Shown piece by piece: positions 59,045 to 64,000 of a stretch of 64,000 bases of DNA. The translations under genes were made by a program, and so were the position numbers. Position 1 is the first letter of the stretch; the number at the start of each line of letters is the position of its first letter. The DNA is taken from contig NC_088110.1 in the NCBI RefSeq assembly GCF_036370855.1, positions 19,773,501 to 19,837,500 on the forward strand, in the 5' to 3' direction. The DNA comes from Dromaius novaehollandiae. Taxonomy: Eukaryota; Chordata; Aves; Casuariiformes; Dromaiidae. The notes under the pieces were generated by a model that made no database searches, was not told the DNA's origin, and saw only the letters and a list, made by a program, of their open reading frames with translations.

Positions 59045-62000
59045 GCCTTAAGTTGGCTAAAAAACCAGAGCGAATTTAGGTGGTACATAGAGGTGCATAG
59101 AAGCCCTGAGAGTCCCTCCGTGGAGGCCGTGTTAGTCGAGTGTGTGTTCTGTCTACTTAGGGCTAACTCGCGTGTTTAGGCAAGACGGGCTGGTTGGGAG
59201 TAATCTCTCATTTAGATTATAATCTAATTCTGGATGAGATCAGTGTAATCAAGAGTCGCTTCAGATTTTTGGGGTAAACAAGCTCTTCGTTGGGCCAAGC
59301 CTGTGAGCCCTGGACACCTACCCTCTGCTGCTGTGGAAGGAATTGCTTTGTTCTGTTTTCTACCCTGGCCGACTTAAAATTTTGGCTGACTTTTCATTTT
59401 TCTGTCCACGGGAAACTTTCAGCTGTTCCTAGTCGTTGTTCCTCTTAAACAAAGCAAGGCGACTTCTCCAGGTTTTTATGCTGAGCTAAGTGGACTGTTT
59501 TGCCTTGAGACCTGGAGCTGCAGTTAACTACAGATAATCTTGAAAAGAGAGGCATAGCCAGAATGCCCGGAGAGCTGGCGCTCGCAGCAGGGTGTGGTGG
59601 AGACAGCCTTAATGCCTGCTGCTAAAGGCCAGGGTGCGACCTCAAAGAAAACCTAGCGATTTGGTTGTAAAAGGTCTTTCTGGAGGAGGGGAGAGGGCGG
59701 GGTTAGCTGCTGCATCATGTTTTTGTCTGACCTATTTAATTACGTGTTTATTATTTCTTTTGTTTTTGCATGCAGGAAGACCAGCCTTGGTGGGGGAAAA
59801 GTGTTGCAGATATAAAGGCAGACACATAAGACTCATGAGCCCACATAAGGAAGCCTAAATTAGGAGACTAAATTGATGGTGTTTGCATTGAAACCAGAAC
59901 TTTTTAAGTTTTCTCCTTATCGATGCAAAAGCTCGAAATACCGACTTGCCAATTTTGGTGCTCCTTAATGTCTTGCGGTGATCCTGTTCTAGCTTGGGCC
60001 TGAGTCACAACTGTGAGCATGTTTTAGTCTCAGTGCATGTCTTTGCCGGTAACTTTGGTTAGAGGTGTGACTTCTCTTTAAAGTGCTGGCTTGAGAAGGC
60101 CAGAACAGTGGTGCCGGTATATTGGCGTATGTTGGCAAAATGACTGTATTACTCTTTGGCTTGGCAGGATTGTTTTGCTGCTTCAGTCCTAAGATTTCCT
60201 AACGTAGCAGTATTGGCAAGGCTTTTCTAGTGTACGCTGGCCCTTATGGTTAGTCTGCTTGGAGCAAAATCATTCCTTCTGAAAGAAGCTGTCTTTCCAA
60301 ATTGAAGATATTTCCCTCTTGTCTCTTGAAGTTTTGTTTCTGACGCTGTACTACGCTTTATAAGCAGGTCAGTGGAACTGCATTGTTGGCTACTTTTCCC
60401 ATCATTGCAGTGCAAAAAGTTTTGATTTATTTTAACCTCTGCTCTTTTCTCATTGTAAAGTATCAAAACCAAAGCAACTGGCTGGGTTTCCCAGATTTTC
60501 CGATTACTGTTGACTGTAAATATTGCGAACCTACTTGAGGTGAGTGTGGTCTGGGAAGATACTCCTTTGGGAGGGTGTAATCTTGGGAGAGGTGTTTTCT
60601 TTACCCGATTAGGTACAAATATACCAGCACTCTAAGGATTAAAGCCTTCCAAGAACTATACTGTTATTTTCTTATGTCACTGTTGTAGAAATACATTGGG
60701 TTATCTTTCCATAACACAGTTTGCAAATAAGGTAAAGACTTTGAAGATAAAACTATTCCCACAGAATTGTGTCTCACTCGGTTGGGAAAGCAAACTTTAT
60801 ACGTGGTGTTTGAGGCCTTTGTTTTGTCTGTCTTTTTTTTATCTTCCCCCCTTCTGAGGTCAGCCATAAAAGATAAGAACAACCGGTTTTCACGCACAAA
60901 GCCCCTTTCTGATTGGGCTTTGCTTGCATCTTGGTTTAAAAAGTGTATTAAAAAAAGAAGGAAAAAAAAAAAGGTGAGTTGGAGATTCAACTTAATTTGA
61001 CCAAGAACTGTGGACGGTTTTAAATTTCTTTCTCTTTTTTTTTTGAAGATTTGAATCTGTGACCAGTTCTATGCTGTTGGATGTGCATTGTGATTCCTAG
61101 CAGTATCAAAACTTGTTCTTAAGCCCTTATTTTCATTTGAATGGTTGCCCTGCTCAGGTTGTTGCCTACCTTTGCAGAAGAGCCGCTTGAATCTTTCCTT
61201 TGTGCTGCCTGATGCAGTGACGTTTCAGATGACTCATTAGGATCGTATGCTTTGAGTAAGGTGGAGGAGCAGATTCTGACTTTGCGTGTCTATAATACAA
61301 CAGTTGTTTTTATGGCTGGTATATGCCAAGCTGTTTTCCTGATGTGTATGAGAGATTTTGTAATTCTCGGGCAGTGTTTGTAAAACATTTGATTTATGTT
61401 CCTGTAGAAATCGGAAGCAATTTTGTCTTACAGCAGTAATCTCTTTATTTGAACAAGCGAAAACCCATTTTTAAAGTGCTTAAAGTACAGACTCAAGCTG
61501 CTGAAAATTAAATGACTTAAGAGAGGGAAGGAGTTTTGGGGGCGGTTTGCCTGTTTTCCTCTCTCCAGCTCTTCCCAGCTGCGTATGCATCTCTTACAGT
61601 CAACTGCGCTCTGCTCCCAGGCGATAACTTTTCTTTTTTCTGTGAGGTTCTTTTTCCTTTTAATTCTTGATGTTCTCCTCTTTCATCTGCGTTAGGGAAG
61701 ACTGAGGCAGCCTTTTCTCCTGTGGTCTGGCAAATTAAAGTGTGCTTGGGGTAAGCAGACGTGCCGTGCCGAGGGGAAGCTCCGGGGCCGGCGTTGGAAG
61801 CGGCCGTGCTGCGGTTGGGCAGATCTCCGCACGCCGACTCGGTGACTTCCAGGGTCTGGCCGTGCAAATCGTAGTCCGAATAAATCGCTGCGGGGAAGAG
61901 CAGAACAGGGAAAGAAAATGCCCCTTCCTGGGAGGGAAGGGAGGTCGAAAAACCTGTGTTTAAATTTGGAGCTTTTCTGCTGAAGTGGAATTTGCTGGAG

Positions 62001-62217
62001 AACCACAGTTAAAACCAGCTTTTCGTAACCTGCTGTCTGCTCCCATTTCATCTGACCCGGCAACAAATGTGTTTGGAAACTTTCTCTGTTGCGTGTATTA
62101 GGACCAGGATGCCTAAACTTCAGTCCGCTAGCGAGGCGTGGAAGTGGGTGCGATGGCAGCTGATACCGGGTGAGGCAAGGGGCGGTGTTTCCTTTCTCTT
62201 CTTGCATACGCCCTCCC

Positions 62218-62253
62218 TCCTCCTCCTCCTCCTCCTCCTCCTCCTCCTCCTCC
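62218..62253. repeat. (TCC)12 trinucleotide repeat
   Basis: Twelve perfect TCC units in GAN intron 1. It produces a poly-Glu or poly-Leu run in chance open frames on the two strands. Confidence 0.95.
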
Positions 62254-64000
62254 CTTACCAAACACTTCCACACTGGACTCGCAGTTTTCTCTTAATCTTT
62301 CTTAACCTGTTTTTAACCTTTCTCAGCTCTAAACCTAGTGATAATACATCCCTTTTCTCACCGTTTTGTTTTTTCCTCTCCTCCCGTCAGCCCGTAGCTG
62401 TCTCGCAGGGCTGATCAAAGCCGCAAGGAGCCCCTCCAGCTGCCGTGGGCAATGGTTCTTGTGCTGTGCTCTGGAAATCTCCCCGTCGAAGGAGAGAGCC
62501 TAGTAACTTAAGTTAAGGATGTCTGACTGATAGGTGAGGTAGCTGCCGTTTCTCGGGATAGGTGATAGTTTGAAACTAACCAAGATGCATTTGTACAGTG
62601 TGAATATTGTCTATGAGTAACTTTGGAGGTCCTGGGACTTGTGTGTTTTCTTTTAGAAAGAGAAGAATGATGTTCTCAAGGTTATTTTTTTTCGTGCTAG
62701 GTGTTTGTATGTTTTGGTTGACATCAGTGCTTTCCCCCCGCCCTCCTTCAGATAAACAATTGTGGCCTCAAATAATACACAGCAATTAGAGCACCTCGGC
62801 TGATGGCTGGCTGGGCCCAGGGCTCTGAACAACACTTGCTGGTTTCTAGGAGGTGTCTGTGTAAAGTCCGTGCGAGGAGGTGGTTTGGCTTGGGTGTGTG
62901 CCGGGGATGGGAAGATGAAAGTTGATGATAAACAGCGCCAGGCCTTACAGCAATCTCCCCATTAGTGCTGGCATGCGGCTTGTTTATTCTGCGCCTTGCG
63001 TCTGGCTTAAAACCCACAAGGCCCTGAAATACCCAGGCGCTGTGCAGGTACTGCTGGGTCTCTGCCCCTGTCAGATCACATCCCAGCTTGCTGTGTCTTT
63101 TTTTTCCTGGTAATTCCTAGAAGGATGCTGCAGATTTTGAGAACTTTTATGTTAAAATAACAGAAAATGCAATTTCATTCCGGGAGACAAGACGTAGCTT
63201 TTGTTAAAAGTGGAGAAACCCCAAACTCAACTATGATTAGTGTACATAAAGTTGAGATTTTGTTTGGATAGACTTGAAAATCCGTGTAAAGACACAGTGG
63301 TTAAATCAAAGCAGTATTAGAGTTCAAAACACTTGCATTGAGTGTGCACGTGTGCTCTCGTTCTGTGAAGAACGTACATATTGCACGTGCTGTGTGCTGG
63401 CGCTCGGGGGAGGACGGGGCAAGCTGAGGTGCAGGTTGTGCAGTATTGCTGGAACTATCTCCTCAGCTTAGCGGCTTTCAACTGACAAGTCACAGATCTG
63501 TTTCTGCCAGTGCAGCCTCTGCTTTACTGTAGGTCATGCAGAATGTATTTAATTAATCTTCCAGGTGTCAAGAAAAAAAAATCGTAATATTTCGAATTAC
63601 GCTGCTGCTGTAAATACTGCTATTTGTATAACTCGCGCTAGGTGCTGTACAAATACAGAATGAAGAAGCTTGGCGTCAGACGGCTTAGTCATGTGCATGA
63701 ATCAGAACGGTGCCGAGTCTGAGAGTGTCCAGATAACGAGATGGATCTTCTGCAGCCCAGAAAAGCTGTGAGGAAGCAAGTCCACAAATATGACTGACTT
63801 AGGGGCTAAAATTACCACGATTATTCACACTTTGAAATCACTTGCTATAGGCGAGGATATTATTTAATGGGAGTAGTATCTTACTTTGTGAGAAACTAAT
63901 TTATTCCGAGTAAGTGAAGCAGAATCTGGCTCTTAGGTAAATCATATTTATGTCGTTACTCAACGTGAGTAAGGATAGCGGGCAGCAGTGACAAATTAAG

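Larger units (their letters stand above)
51433..64000 (+). other. GAN intron 1 (at least 12.5 kb)
   Basis: No sequence for the expected second exon (continuing the BTB domain after SPYIR with TKLNYNP) was found in the plus strand, so the intron is taken to run past the window. Many open frames occur, mainly because the region is richer in GC and CpG than the left side; none has a recognisable domain. It holds several simple repeats and two small tandem duplications. Confidence 0.8.

Noticed and set aside
61692-62273. 193-codon minus-strand frame with a poly-Glu tract
   Set aside because: The Glu run is simply the (TCC)12 repeat read on the other strand; the rest lacks any known domain.
51433-64000. 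GAN exon 2
   Set aside because: Looked for sequence coding TKLNYNP and the rest of the BTB domain with a proper acceptor; none seen by eye, so not annotated.
1-64000. CRISPR arrays, bacterial operons, tRNA or rRNA genes, full-length retroviral elements
   Set aside because: No regularly spaced repeats, no structural RNA signature and no long gag/pol-like frames were seen; the window is ordinary vertebrate genomic DNA.

Overview
The window is genomic DNA of an amniote vertebrate, most likely a sauropsid (turtle, crocodilian or bird; I cannot choose between them by eye). Genes are split by GT/AG introns, background DNA is AT-rich and CpG-poor, MIR/CORE-SINE-like relics are scattered about, and the beta-carotene oxygenase reads much like the avian protein. 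The gene order PKD1L2 (minus) / BCO1 (plus) / GAN (plus) is the conserved block known from human 16q23.

Region 1 (1-19852, minus strand) is the 5' half of PKD1L2: 18 well-supported coding exons plus a possible 19th cut by the window edge. They encode a signal peptide, a C-type lectin domain, a SUEL/rhamnose-binding lectin domain, a PKD repeat and a REJ-like ectodomain, about 1,054 residues with every exon-exon phase agreeing. The GPS/GAIN, PLAT and channel part lies left of the window. A decayed second copy of part of exon 16 sits in the intron before it.

Region 2 (about 19.9-30.9 kb) is the intergenic space between the divergent PKD1L2 and BCO1 genes. It has no gene I can support, only old repeats and simple sequence.

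Region 3 (31034-46621, plus strand) is a complete BCO1: 11 coding exons, 525 codons, no frame break, with four putative iron-ligand histidines in their expected contexts. Just upstream is a DR1 nuclear-receptor site (PPAR/RXR or HNF4 type), and a short upstream ORF overlaps the start codon.

Region 4 (46.6-50.4 kb) holds the BCO1 3' UTR with poly(A) signals and spacer DNA, including one unexplained CpG-richer patch at 48.66-49.16 kb. Region 5 (about 50.5-51.85 kb) is the CpG-island promoter and first coding exon of GAN (gigaxonin), with a CRE, an NRF1-like site, GC boxes and a strong-context upstream ORF. Region 6 (51433-64000) is GAN intron 1; I found no second GAN exon.

The genes are unrelated in function: a membrane receptor/channel-like protein, retinal synthesis from carotenoids, and a Cullin-3 substrate adaptor. 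They share only ancient linkage. I found no sign of a new multi-gene system. The observations most worth following up are the duplicated PKD1L2 exon remnant, the BCO1 and GAN upstream regulatory features, and the patch at 48.7 kb.
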